Shown: piece after piece, positions 1 through 7,934 of the stretch
Layout: each line of letters opens with the position of its first letter
Numbering within the stretch: position 1 is the first letter of the stretch
NCBI GenBank assembly: GCA_002392965.1
Contig: DGIA01000032.1
Coordinates: 1-39,342, forward strand
Length of the DNA: 39,342 bases
Direction of reading: 5' to 3'
From: Bacteroidales bacterium UBA3834
GTDB lineage: Bacteria > Bacteroidota > Bacteroidia > Bacteroidales > P3
Translations under genes and position numbers: made by a program
The notes under the pieces: model-generated
The model's database searches: none
Told to the model about the DNA's origin: nothing
The model's input: only the letters and a program-made list of their open reading frames with translations

Positions 1-179
1 TCGCGTTCTTTCCCGGTGAAAGAACAGCGTCGAAAATCAATGGAACAACTTTGATTATAGTTGTTTATAAAGGTTACTCTATATTCGTTTTTTGAAGAAA
101 AGGTATCAAAATACACCCTTAAAATACCACATCTTGACATGGCGTTTCTTCCTGACGTTATGGTGTGATTTTGTCGCAT
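1..179 (-). CDS. Unknown protein, N-terminal part, runs off the left edge
   Basis: An open frame on the minus strand starts at ATG 179 (a second in-frame ATG lies at 140) and stays open to the window edge, giving 59 codons. It follows a strong minus-strand promoter at 201-232, so the start would lie only about 15 nt after the predicted transcription start. The visible residues (beginning MRQNHTITSG) match no family I recognise. It would be transcribed divergently from the integrase. The promoter is the main argument that this is real; the frame alone is too short to prove coding. Confidence 0.35.
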   Translation of the reverse strand, partial: MRQNHTITSGRNAMSRCGILRVYFDTFSSKNEYRVTFINNYNQSCSIDFRRCSFTGKER

Positions 180-200
180 TTTAGTCGTCTTTCTTCGCTG

Positions 201-232
201 CAAAAATACTAATTTTCTTTCAATTAGACAAA
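201..232 (-). promoter_or_regulatory. Leftward Bacteroidota-type promoter
   Basis: Read on the minus strand: a -33 TTTG (229-232), a 20-nt spacer and a -7 TATTTTTG (201-208). This matches the Bacteroidota sigma consensus TTTG-N19/20-TAnnTTTG exactly. It points away from the integrase, out of the window. Confidence 0.6.
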
Positions 233-289
233 TATTTGTATCTTTATTCTCTTTTTTGAAAAAGATTTATATTATAAACAATTGACACA

Positions 290-1288
290 ATGAATATTAA
301 GATTGATTCCAACTTCCGGTTTTCTGTTGCTTCTATCCAATATACGGCCACAGGAGAACTCATCATTTGCCTGACATCCGACGAATTTCCTACCGATATT
401 CATTATCAATACTCCGCCAGCCTCGGCAACGGCCAAGCCGAGGAGAAGCCGTCCGTAAGTCTGCTGCAATATGCTAAAGCCTATGCTGCGTCCGCCAATA
501 TCAAACCCAAAACCAAGGAGTCGTACATGCATGTATGCAGGCACCTGACAGATTATGGCGACAGTACAATGGACAATGTGACGACAAACTACCTGCAAGG
601 TTTTATACTCCACCTCCAATCCCAAGGGATGAAGCCCGGCAGCGTGCGCCTATACTTCCAGAAACTGGCCTGCGTCCTCCACGATGCCTACAAGAACGGA
701 CTCTTCGACGATCGCATCCTGCAACGGGTGAAACGCCCCAAACGGGAACAGGAGAAGAAGAGCTTTCTGACAGAATCGGAATTGAAGAAACTGACCAGCC
801 ACAGGCTTTCCGACGGGTACAACAACATCCAAAAGATGTTCCTCTTTTCTTGCATGACAGGACTGCGCTACAGCGACGTGCAGGGGCTGCGGTGGAAGGA
901 TGTGAAGCGCAGCGGCAAGCACCTTCAGCTGGAGTTCCATCAGCAGAAGACCGACACCTATGAGCGATTGCCGTTGTGCGCCGAAGCGGAAGCCCTGCTG
1001 CGCAGCCAGAAACGCAGCGGCGAGTATGTCTTCAGGGAAGAGACCAACCAGAAGGTCAACGTGGTGTTGAAGCGTTGGTGCAAAGAGGCCAGGATAAAGA
1101 AACCCGTCTCCTTCCACAGTGCCCGCCACACCTTCTGCGTGCTGTTGCTGACGAAGGATGTTCCCATCTACACTGTCCAGCAGCTCATGTGCCACTCCGA
1201 CATCGCCACGACAAAAATATACGCCGACCTCCTCAACAAAACCAAAACCAAAGCCCTCCGCAAACTCCCCACCCTCACCGCCATCTAA
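290..1288 (+). CDS. Tyrosine recombinase / integrase (short form)
   Basis: Site-specific tyrosine recombinase that would integrate and excise a mobile element. The 332-aa protein has a SAM-like core-binding domain at about residues 55-140 and a C-terminal catalytic domain. All catalytic residues are visible: R193 (TGLRYSD), K220 (QQKTD), H276 and R279 (HSARH), H302 (CHSD) and nucleophile Y311 (KIYADL). It is shorter than the roughly 400-aa integrases common in Bacteroidota because the N-terminal arm-binding domain is reduced to about 50 residues. The next genes downstream are two putative defence operons and a phage tail cassette, ending at a tRNA-Asn gene, so it probably belongs to this island. 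Whether it was the integrase of the tail-encoding prophage or came with the defence cargo cannot be told from sequence. The gene is intact. Confidence 0.93.
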   Translation: MNIKIDSNFRFSVASIQYTATGELIICLTSDEFPTDIHYQYSASLGNGQAEEKPSVSLLQYAKAYAASANIKPKTKESYMHVCRHLTDYGDSTMDNVTTNYLQGFILHLQSQGMKPGSVRLYFQKLACVLHDAYKNGLFDDRILQRVKRPKREQEKKSFLTESELKKLTSHRLSDGYNNIQKMFLFSCMTGLRYSDVQGLRWKDVKRSGKHLQLEFHQQKTDTYERLPLCAEAEALLRSQKRSGEYVFREETNQKVNVVLKRWCKEARIKKPVSFHSARHTFCVLLLTKDVPIYTVQQLMCHSDIATTKIYADLLNKTKTKALRKLPTLTAI

Positions 1289-1798
1289 TGAAATTCCTCT
1301 TTTCCATAAACCTAACATCGAATACAGAAACAGATGCCGTCAGACAATACGCTCCACGGTGGATATGAATACTATTACTACGAGCACGAATGGAAGATTG
1401 ATGAGTGCATTGTTTCGCTGATTAAGGGATTTGTCGACATGCCAATGGGCATTGAAAAAATCCCCCAATGGCAGACGATAATCAAGCCGACTACTCCGGC
1501 GCCCACCACAAAGAGCAGTAATCACACCTTCCTGCGTATTCTGAGAGCCCCATTCGTGCACTTTTTTTTAATAATATCCGTGTTTTCTGCAAACCGAATT
1601 ATCTGTGCGAGCAGTGCGTCAGAGGAGTCTGGTTTCAAGGACAAATACATTTTTGTTCGATAATCGTTGAATCCATGTTCGAGAAACTGCCGAATTCGGC
1701 CACTACCGATGAATCATACAATTTGTCATTCGTGTCAAGAGATTTTTTTCCTATCAGGGATAATTAACAGCGATGTTCAAAAAAAAATATTGAATGTG
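1289..1798. other. Long spacer with no convincing gene
   Basis: This is the first part of an 838-bp gap between the integrase and the PRTase operon. The only open frame of any length is 1334-1663 (109 codons, plus). Its composition changes midway from an acidic Tyr-rich start to hydrophobic and low-complexity residues, it has no recognisable domain and no promoter, and I do not call it a gene. It could be the remnant of a small gene. The rest becomes increasingly A+T-rich towards the promoter at 1799. Confidence 0.5.
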
Positions 1799-1829
1799 TT
1801 TGGTATTACGAAAAAAATGCGTATTTTTG
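1799..1829 (+). promoter_or_regulatory. Promoter of the PRTase-ATPase-membrane operon
   Basis: A -33 TTTG (1799-1802), an exact 19-nt spacer and a -7 TATTTTTG (1822-1829) match the Bacteroidota consensus. Transcription would start near 1836, about 290 nt before the first start codon at 2127, which gives an unusually long leader. Confidence 0.7.
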
Positions 1830-1835
1830 CATTTA

Positions 1836-2005
1836 AAATATAAAAAAAATATATATATAATGGGATAATAATAGATTGGATATCAGTAAGTCAGAGATGC
1901 CTTGTGCTGGTATTAACGCCAAAAATATTTAATGTTTTTGGCGTATAGGATTGTGTTATTGTGGATGCGCCATCACCATCAATGGGTTAATTTTTTTTAT
2001 TTTTT
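1836..2005 (+). ncRNA. Candidate leader RNA or small RNA upstream of the PRTase operon
   Basis: The predicted transcript from the promoter at 1799-1829 contains a perfect 10-bp hairpin (arms 1916-1925 and 1935-1944, 9-nt loop). A weaker stem follows (1958-1967 with 1971-1983, imperfect), and then a T-rich run at 1991-2005. This could be a terminator giving a free RNA of about 170 nt, an attenuator that sets read-through into the operon, or only a leader. No open frame explains it. The structure and promoter are seen directly; the RNA gene is inference. Confidence 0.35.
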
Positions 2006-2097
2006 GCAGAAAAAGCATTAAGATAAAACGAAAAGATTAAGTCGCTCAATTGCATGGGAGAGCATTCGAACAAGAAGATTGTAAAAAGATAAAGCTG

Positions 2098-2126
2098 TGA
2101 GGTGCGGCTGATAAAATGTCACCTCA
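2098..2126 (+). promoter_or_regulatory. Hairpin abutting the PRTase start codon
   Basis: The perfect 7-bp arms TGAGGTG (2098-2104) and CACCTCA (2120-2126) enclose a 15-nt loop, and the 3' arm ends on the base before the ATG at 2127. The only G-rich, ribosome-binding-like stretch upstream lies in the 5' arm. Folding could therefore limit translation of the operon's first gene. Confidence 0.4.
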
Positions 2127-4736
2127 ATGATTATGGCAGATTTGAATTCTGTAACCGATTATTTGAAACTTGATAAAAAGTGGATTAACACCCTGAAAGG
2201 GTTATTTGATGAAATCCAAAACGAAGGCAAGACGGTCGTGCTTGTGGCATTGTCGCGTAAAATGTCCACCATTATTAATGTGTTATGCAAGGCATATCCA
2301 GAAGATGCCGCTTTCCTCGAAAACTATCCATTCATAACTGAGCATGTACTCCCCTATTTCTTGAAAGAATTTGACAAAGAAAAGCATCGTATCGTGATTG
2401 TGGACGATGCCATATATTACGGGTCTACTATCAGTCAAATATCAAGTTATATTTACAAGTTAACAGCCGTAAAACCTTATGTGGTATCAGTTGCGCGAAG
2501 TGAAATGGTCGGGGATTTACCGTACGCAGAGATGCTTTCTGGAAGAAGCGATGACGATGCTGTCAAGGAACCATACAACGACATAAAGGAAAAGAATTTT
2601 ACTTTTTTTACTACGCAGAATGCCAAACGAATCATCAATCTACGTCAACCAATCGACATGGAGTTCCCCATTTTGCGATTTGAAATTGCAAAAGGATATT
2701 CGTTGAAAGAAAAATTGGGAGATAAATTACATTACTTTTTTGAAAAAGATGCTTATGTTTATCCGATAACTCATCAGATAAAAAAAGGGGACAATGGTGA
2801 ATGGGAAGACGTCACAAACTATAATGTTCTCCCCAAAGAGAACTCTCTATACGATCACTGGAACAAAGATTTTAGCAAACTGAGATTTTTTATCTCCGAT
2901 ATGGATGTTATAGTAGTGGCCTATGCCCCAGGAATTCTGTCTGAAGATATGCTCAATAGTGAGAAACCATTGTTTTCAGACAGCCATATTCAAGAAATGT
3001 GGGAAAAGGTTCGTAACTATGAAATGAAGGAGTGGCCCGATGAAGAAGGCGAAGATTTAATTACTAGAAGAATAAAGAATTCGTATGAAATGCAATGTTG
3101 CCGAAGTTTGGTTATTTGGGCCAACTACTTAGCATCCTATCTCTATATGCTTAGACAAAAGGAGGCTCTTAATAAAACGATATCTGAAGTCTTTGGCGAT
3201 GACGTATTAAATACGGCCAAATTTTTCGAAAAAGACACTCGACAATTGTTGCCGCCTCAATTAGTAGAATCGTTAACTGCATCTTTAAATAATTATTATC
3301 AAGGCTATAAGAGTAAAGTAGAAAGATTCTATGGCTTGAATTCAGCTGTCTTGGCCAGCCAAGAACAGGTTTCAGAAGAATATAGGGCTGATTATTGGAG
3401 CCGAACACGTGAAGGATTGTTGAAATGTAGCATGGCTAAAGAAGCATTGTCAGTTATATTTTCGAACATGCTTGTGGTTATAAACGACGGGAAATTGAAA
3501 GATGATGCCTTAAGAAGAACCAATCGGCTTCGTTTTGGGATAACATATACTGCACTTAAAGATATTCTCTCTTTCCCTTTGGGTGAGAAGGATTTGTGGT
3601 ATAATATTCATGTCTGGATGGACAAGAATATTGATGAGGCAACGGTGAAACCATATTATGAACGTCTGTTGATTGATGGGAGTGCATATTGGGTCAGAAT
3701 GTTCCGTGCCGGAGAGAATGAGAACTCTTTTACCAAAATGCGTAGAATTTGTGAGTTTATTATATGGGGAATACGTCAGAAAGAAAAAGGGGAATATGTT
3801 GAACGTAGCATGGTGGAAGATTTGTTGACGTTAGCATGGGAAGATCCCTGTGGGGTTATTAAGCACACTTATAAATGGGATTTCTTCAAAAAAGGACAAG
3901 AAGGGTCGGCTTTTTGTCTGTATTATAAGGATGTTAATGAATATGGAAACAAGGATGTGGACGAGGTCGATAGTGTGAAGGGGAAAGATGATGAGGATAG
4001 GGAACCATGCAAAAAGTTTTTGGATTTCCTAATAAGCCAAAATTCCTTGAAGGTTTTACAGGATCCATCAGGCATTGTTTGGCTGTCGACAATTGAGGAT
4101 GGTCGGATGATTACACCATTGGAATTGAAACAGGAATTAGCATTATTAGATTATGTGGACACTTACTATTATTATAAAAAGACAAACCAGCAACATTATA
4201 TTATGAACAATTTCTTTCCAAAGGTAAAGGGTGAGATGAAAGGTTATACTGAAGAATTGTTCAATTGGCGAAATGATTTCATCAAGAAAATGAATGATGC
4301 TATTTCTGTTGATAATTCAGAGGATATGGTATCTGATTATACAAATGATCTGAGTGAAAAATTGAATAGAATAATTCAAGAAACCATTAAGTCAACTAAT
4401 ATTACTAATGATGATCTGGAAAATGAGAATAGAAGAGAAATCCGTAAATTCCTTCAGAAAGAGGATTCTGAATACTATATGGATTTCAAAAATAAAACAC
4501 GTACAGCAGTAGTTATTAAGGGAATGTACAATCAACTTTTCTCATCTACCATGGCAGATAGAGAAACCATTGAACAAAAAGTTGATTATTATCTTGGTTT
4601 TATTGAGGGTGAAGACAATGAAAAAAAAGTGGTGATGGAGTTCGTAAAGATGGACGATGCTGATCGCATAAAACCCGAAAATCGAGAAAAAGTGGTTGAA
4701 GCATTGAAAAAAATATTACAAGATAAGATAGCATGA
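2127..4736 (+). CDS. Phosphoribosyltransferase-like protein, first gene of a putative conflict operon
   Basis: 869 aa, soluble, no signal peptide. Residues about 35-125 look like a type I PRTase fold: a strand KTVVLVALS, then residues 88-101 matching the PRPP-binding loop (hydrophobic strand, D93-D94, then G99-S100-T101), with the acidic pair and the G-S-T turn preserved. The remaining 700 residues are mostly helical, rich in charged and aromatic residues, and match nothing I recognise. The stop overlaps the start of the ATPase gene by 4 bp, so the products are probably made together. PRTase-like domains are known from predicted bacterial conflict systems and some retron operons, but there is no reverse transcriptase here. 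PRPP binding is a reasonable inference; substrate and toxicity are unknown. ATG 2133 is an alternative start two codons in. A+T-rich codon use sets it apart from the core genes. Confidence 0.8.
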   Translation: MIMADLNSVTDYLKLDKKWINTLKGLFDEIQNEGKTVVLVALSRKMSTIINVLCKAYPEDAAFLENYPFITEHVLPYFLKEFDKEKHRIVIVDDAIYYGSTISQISSYIYKLTAVKPYVVSVARSEMVGDLPYAEMLSGRSDDDAVKEPYNDIKEKNFTFFTTQNAKRIINLRQPIDMEFPILRFEIAKGYSLKEKLGDKLHYFFEKDAYVYPITHQIKKGDNGEWEDVTNYNVLPKENSLYDHWNKDFSKLRFFISDMDVIVVAYAPGILSEDMLNSEKPLFSDSHIQEMWEKVRNYEMKEWPDEEGEDLITRRIKNSYEMQCCRSLVIWANYLASYLYMLRQKEALNKTISEVFGDDVLNTAKFFEKDTRQLLPPQLVESLTASLNNYYQGYKSKVERFYGLNSAVLASQEQVSEEYRADYWSRTREGLLKCSMAKEALSVIFSNMLVVINDGKLKDDALRRTNRLRFGITYTALKDILSFPLGEKDLWYNIHVWMDKNIDEATVKPYYERLLIDGSAYWVRMFRAGENENSFTKMRRICEFIIWGIRQKEKGEYVERSMVEDLLTLAWEDPCGVIKHTYKWDFFKKGQEGSAFCLYYKDVNEYGNKDVDEVDSVKGKDDEDREPCKKFLDFLISQNSLKVLQDPSGIVWLSTIEDGRMITPLELKQELALLDYVDTYYYYKKTNQQHYIMNNFFPKVKGEMKGYTEELFNWRNDFIKKMNDAISVDNSEDMVSDYTNDLSEKLNRIIQETIKSTNITNDDLENENRREIRKFLQKEDSEYYMDFKNKTRTAVVIKGMYNQLFSSTMADRETIEQKVDYYLGFIEGEDNEKKVVMEFVKMDDADRIKPENREKVVEALKKILQDKIA

Positions 4737-6655
4737 AAGATACTGCTCTTTTCTTCCTCCATAAAGTTGCGAAAACAACGAGCAATCCGTTTGCAATAGC
4801 ACTATTCAACAAATTGAAAAATGCAAAGAAGGATGAAAAACTGAAAGAGTGGAAGTTGTTAGACTTGCCATTTGATACGAATGAGACCCTTGGAGAACTT
4901 GACAATAATAGGATTTGGAGAAATCAAGATTACCGTTTCCTCCATCTTTACCTGAAAGGATTCCGAAAGTTCCCATTCGAAAAATTCTATGGCGTTCCTT
5001 TTGGTTCAAAACAGGAAGAGTCCTCTGGCCCTCCTAGTGTGCTTATTTATGGAGGTAATGGTACTGGCAAGACTTCGGTATTCAGTGCGTTAGAATACCT
5101 TTTTACAGAACAAATATCTGCTGCAAAAAAACAGCGACTTGAAAAAAATGAGATTAAAGATTTTGTACCATATGCGAAGGGACACATTGACGAAGTATTA
5201 ATTAATGTGACAACCAAATCTAATAATTTCAGTTTTGGACCCAATGAACAATTTCATAGCGATCTTGGTCACTTGTCTCTTTATCCTTTTTTCTGTTCGG
5301 AATATGATGTTGATAATCTTCTTGAGAATAAACTTACTGGTTATATATACGAACAGATGGGCTATGGCCTTGCGACAAGCATTATTAAACAATTGGATGG
5401 CGAGATTAATGACGTAATATCTCATCATGAAGATTTGGGTGATATAAACACGATAAACAATCAATTGGCAGATTTGAATAGAAAAATTGAGGTTTATCAA
5501 AAGTTCAAGAATCCTTTTTTAGATATTCTATCAGAATTGCAACGAAAAACAAATTGGAAAGAAAATGCGAAAGAAATGCTATCCGAATTATCAAAGAGGT
5601 TTGTCCACCAAAAGAAACAGAAGGATTTGTCTGATAAGGAAAAACCGCTGAACAAGAATAGCTTGAAAAAAGAAAAAAAGATAGTTTGTATTTTAAAAGG
5701 AGATGAATTTGCAAAAGAATATTCTGATTTAGAAGGGATTCTCCAAGCAAAAATAAATGATTATGATCCAATTGAAATCGATTCTTGGACACAATCTGTA
5801 GAAGAAAGAATATTTTATTTCAATCTTGAAAGAGAATGTCTGAGAGATTTTATTCAAGAAATATATAATAATAATGAGAATGAGAATGTTTTGCCCAATT
5901 ATGGTATATTAAGGTCTTATTATGATACGATATTGAAAAATAATCAAGAAGATATAGATTCAAAAGAAAAAGCGAAATTGGAATTGGAAAAATATGTTAG
6001 GTATAATACAAACAAGGTTGTCTATGATGAATTTTTTAAAAGCTTTAAATTTGTAATCTATGGGACAATTAATAAAATCACAGACACTTTTAAGGACTTT
6101 GTAAAGGAGATGGCTGATTTATTTTTGATGTATGACGAAGAGCTTAATTTCGATTTTGATGAAAATTCGGGTCAATTTAATATGCAGATTAGACTAAAAA
6201 CAGTCAATTCTTCTGCAGTATTCCAACCTAAGGAGTACCTCAATACATTCCGATACAAACTTTATTGTATGACATTGAAGTTTGTAATCGCTTTTACAAT
6301 AAAGAAATTCTATAATTTGAATTTTCCCATTGTTATTGATGACATCTTTTATTCCAGTGATTTTTCGCACAGAAATATGGTGAGAGATTATTTCCGGACA
6401 CTCTTTATTAAGCATGATGAGCTGTTTTCAAAAGAAGACCAAAAGCTCCAAGTGATATTCTTCAGTCACGATGAAGTTGCCATTGAAGCAGCTTATAGAG
6501 GAATTAGAGATGTTACACCGAATGTTGACCGTTTGTTGCTGTATGATTACCAAGATGCTGGGGATGAAGATATAGTGAAAGTTCCTGTTAATCCAGATGG
6601 GACGCAAAAAGAACAAATAGAGTATACAAAATTGACCGATTCTTTAGACATATGA
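4733..6655 (+). CDS. SMC/RecF-type ABC ATPase with central coiled coil
   Basis: 640 aa. The Walker A motif GGNGTGKT lies at residues 107-114 after an N-terminal extension of about 100 residues. The middle (about 210-440) is rich in Lys, Glu and Asn and looks like a short coiled-coil or hairpin insert. The C-terminal lobe carries Walker B (hydrophobic strand ending D536-D537), a D-loop-like SSDFSHR (541-547) and an H-switch SH at 578-579. Where an LSGGQ-type signature is expected there is LNTFR (503-507), reminiscent of variant signatures in RecF/SMC-like defence ATPases. Such ATPases sense DNA or foreign complexes in systems such as Septu or retron operons, so this is the likely sensor or switch of the operon. 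Both ends overlap neighbours by 4 bp. No nuclease domain is visible. Confidence 0.85.
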   Translation: MKDTALFFLHKVAKTTSNPFAIALFNKLKNAKKDEKLKEWKLLDLPFDTNETLGELDNNRIWRNQDYRFLHLYLKGFRKFPFEKFYGVPFGSKQEESSGPPSVLIYGGNGTGKTSVFSALEYLFTEQISAAKKQRLEKNEIKDFVPYAKGHIDEVLINVTTKSNNFSFGPNEQFHSDLGHLSLYPFFCSEYDVDNLLENKLTGYIYEQMGYGLATSIIKQLDGEINDVISHHEDLGDINTINNQLADLNRKIEVYQKFKNPFLDILSELQRKTNWKENAKEMLSELSKRFVHQKKQKDLSDKEKPLNKNSLKKEKKIVCILKGDEFAKEYSDLEGILQAKINDYDPIEIDSWTQSVEERIFYFNLERECLRDFIQEIYNNNENENVLPNYGILRSYYDTILKNNQEDIDSKEKAKLELEKYVRYNTNKVVYDEFFKSFKFVIYGTINKITDTFKDFVKEMADLFLMYDEELNFDFDENSGQFNMQIRLKTVNSSAVFQPKEYLNTFRYKLYCMTLKFVIAFTIKKFYNLNFPIVIDDIFYSSDFSHRNMVRDYFRTLFIKHDELFSKEDQKLQVIFFSHDEVAIEAAYRGIRDVTPNVDRLLLYDYQDAGDEDIVKVPVNPDGTQKEQIEYTKLTDSLDI

Positions 6656-7566
6656 GTAAAAATTGTTGTAATAAAATTTTAACTCTCCTTAAGAATAAGG
6701 AGAGTTTGATAATATGGGGGATGGTGGGTGTATTGTATGTGTTTCTGTTATTAATGTGTGTGCTAGTGATGTGCCACAAAAACACAACCAACGATTCAAA
6801 ACTGCCTGAGTGCTGTATTGATAAGTTATCTATCGACCTTCAAGTCAAGGACTCCTTAGGTAAAGTGGATCCGATAGTAATTGAAAAAATAGACACGTTG
6901 ATTTCTGTAGTAAATAAGTGGAACAATTATCGTGAAGAGAATCTTTCTCAAGGTTTGAATAACCTCAGACAGGAAACAAACAATGTAATTGAAAAACAGA
7001 ATGCGTGGCTCGCATTTTGGATAGCAATTCTTGCAATCATTGGGGCACTAATTCCAGCCCTTCTTCAATGGAGGAATGAACAAAAATTAGATTCTGAATT
7101 AGAAAAAATCAATGAACAACAAGATAAAATCGATAAAAGAATAGATAATATAAAGGATACTATAGATAATAATATTAAAAATAGTGAGATATATCAGTTG
7201 TCAAACACGTTGATTTCTGTTATCGAAAATATTAGGTTTATTAATTTAAATGATAGGACTATTTACATTAATATGTTGCTTGATGAATTATATATTAAAA
7301 CTAGAGAATATTTTTCGACTGAACGCAATATTGATATTACACACTTACGGAATGTCTTATTGCAACTTTTATCAGCATACAATGTATGTCGTCAACTGCC
7401 TGTTGGAAGATATAAGAACCGTCAATTATCAATGATAACGAATTCTATAAACTTAATTTTGGCAAATCTATTTACTAATACTGGTGATCAGGGACAAAGT
7501 ATAGCCAACAATCAGAATGAGTTATTGGAACGTTTATTGGAACGAATGAACACTTTTCGTATTTGA
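6652..7566 (+). CDS. Two-helix membrane protein with coiled coil, third gene of the operon
   Basis: 304 aa, starting within the ATPase stop codon (ATGA overlap). It has two hydrophobic segments long enough to span the membrane, at about residues 19-41 and 119-139. The loop between them (about 75 residues) would lie on one side. After the second helix comes a charged heptad-like stretch (about 141-175) likely to form a coiled coil, then a helical C-terminal domain of about 125 residues. I recognise no family. In many phage-defence operons a small membrane protein is the effector that disrupts the inner membrane once an ATPase partner is triggered. That role is inferred only from position and topology. 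It could equally be an anchor for the complex. Confidence 0.8.
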   Translation: MSKNCCNKILTLLKNKESLIIWGMVGVLYVFLLLMCVLVMCHKNTTNDSKLPECCIDKLSIDLQVKDSLGKVDPIVIEKIDTLISVVNKWNNYREENLSQGLNNLRQETNNVIEKQNAWLAFWIAILAIIGALIPALLQWRNEQKLDSELEKINEQQDKIDKRIDNIKDTIDNNIKNSEIYQLSNTLISVIENIRFINLNDRTIYINMLLDELYIKTREYFSTERNIDITHLRNVLLQLLSAYNVCRQLPVGRYKNRQLSMITNSINLILANLFTNTGDQGQSIANNQNELLERLLERMNTFRI

Positions 7567-7645
7567 TTGGAAGTGACACTAGGCATCTTTTTACCTACTT
7601 TGGACAGGATTTACCTCAATTTGGCTGACAATTTTGTAAGTGTAG

Positions 7646-7753
7646 GTGAGATATAGTGTTATTGCGGTAGGATTGGTTGTCGCAATTATTGGATTTTTCA
7701 AATACAGCATAGAGAAAAACAAATTGGCCCCAAAAGTGTCTCAAAAGCCGTAA
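7646..7753 (+). CDS. Possible 35-aa single-helix membrane peptide
   Basis: A GTG at 7646 opens a 36-codon frame ending TAA 7751-7753. Residues 4-17 (SVIAVGLVVAIIGF) form one hydrophobic helix followed by a basic, polar tail. It lies between the membrane-protein gene and the terminator at 7772-7811, so it could be the last cistron of the PRTase operon. An in-frame TAG directly precedes the GTG, so no longer form exists. It may also be the tail of a decayed gene. Confidence 0.25.
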   Translation: MRYSVIAVGLVVAIIGFFKYSIEKNKLAPKVSQKP

Positions 7754-7771
7754 ACTTGGTAAATGATTGAT

Positions 7772-7811
7772 GAAAAAAGCCACGACGCATATAATCGTCG
7801 TGGTTTTTTTT
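7772..7811 (+). terminator. Intrinsic terminator after the PRTase operon
   Basis: A perfect 8-bp stem CCACGACG/CGTCGTGG (7780-7787 and 7796-7803) with an 8-nt loop is preceded by an A-run and followed by eight T residues (7804-7811). It separates the PRTase operon from the HEPN/KAP operon. The rest of the 7567-7934 gap holds only the possible small ORF at 7646 and an A+T-rich leader for the next gene. Confidence 0.88.
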
Positions 7812-7934
7812 CACTGCCGTTGTTTTGTAATATCAAACTTCTATTTGTATACGCACATGACATCAAGTGTAATGTCGGCAATATAATATAATTCTTTTAT
7901 TTACGTTATTTAGAGGGTGCCTAATGCAAATGTT

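Noticed and set aside
1334..1663. 109-codon open frame after the integrase
   Set aside because: Composition shifts midway, no domain, no promoter or conserved start; probably noise or a remnant.
2041..2062. tRNA D-arm-like sequence (GCTCAATTGCATGGGAGAGC)
   Set aside because: No matching acceptor stem, anticodon arm or T-arm could be folded around it, so it is not a tRNA; it may be coincidence.
1799..7566. Retron
   Set aside because: PRTase-like and ATPase proteins occur with retrons, and there is a leader RNA candidate, but no reverse transcriptase gene is present.
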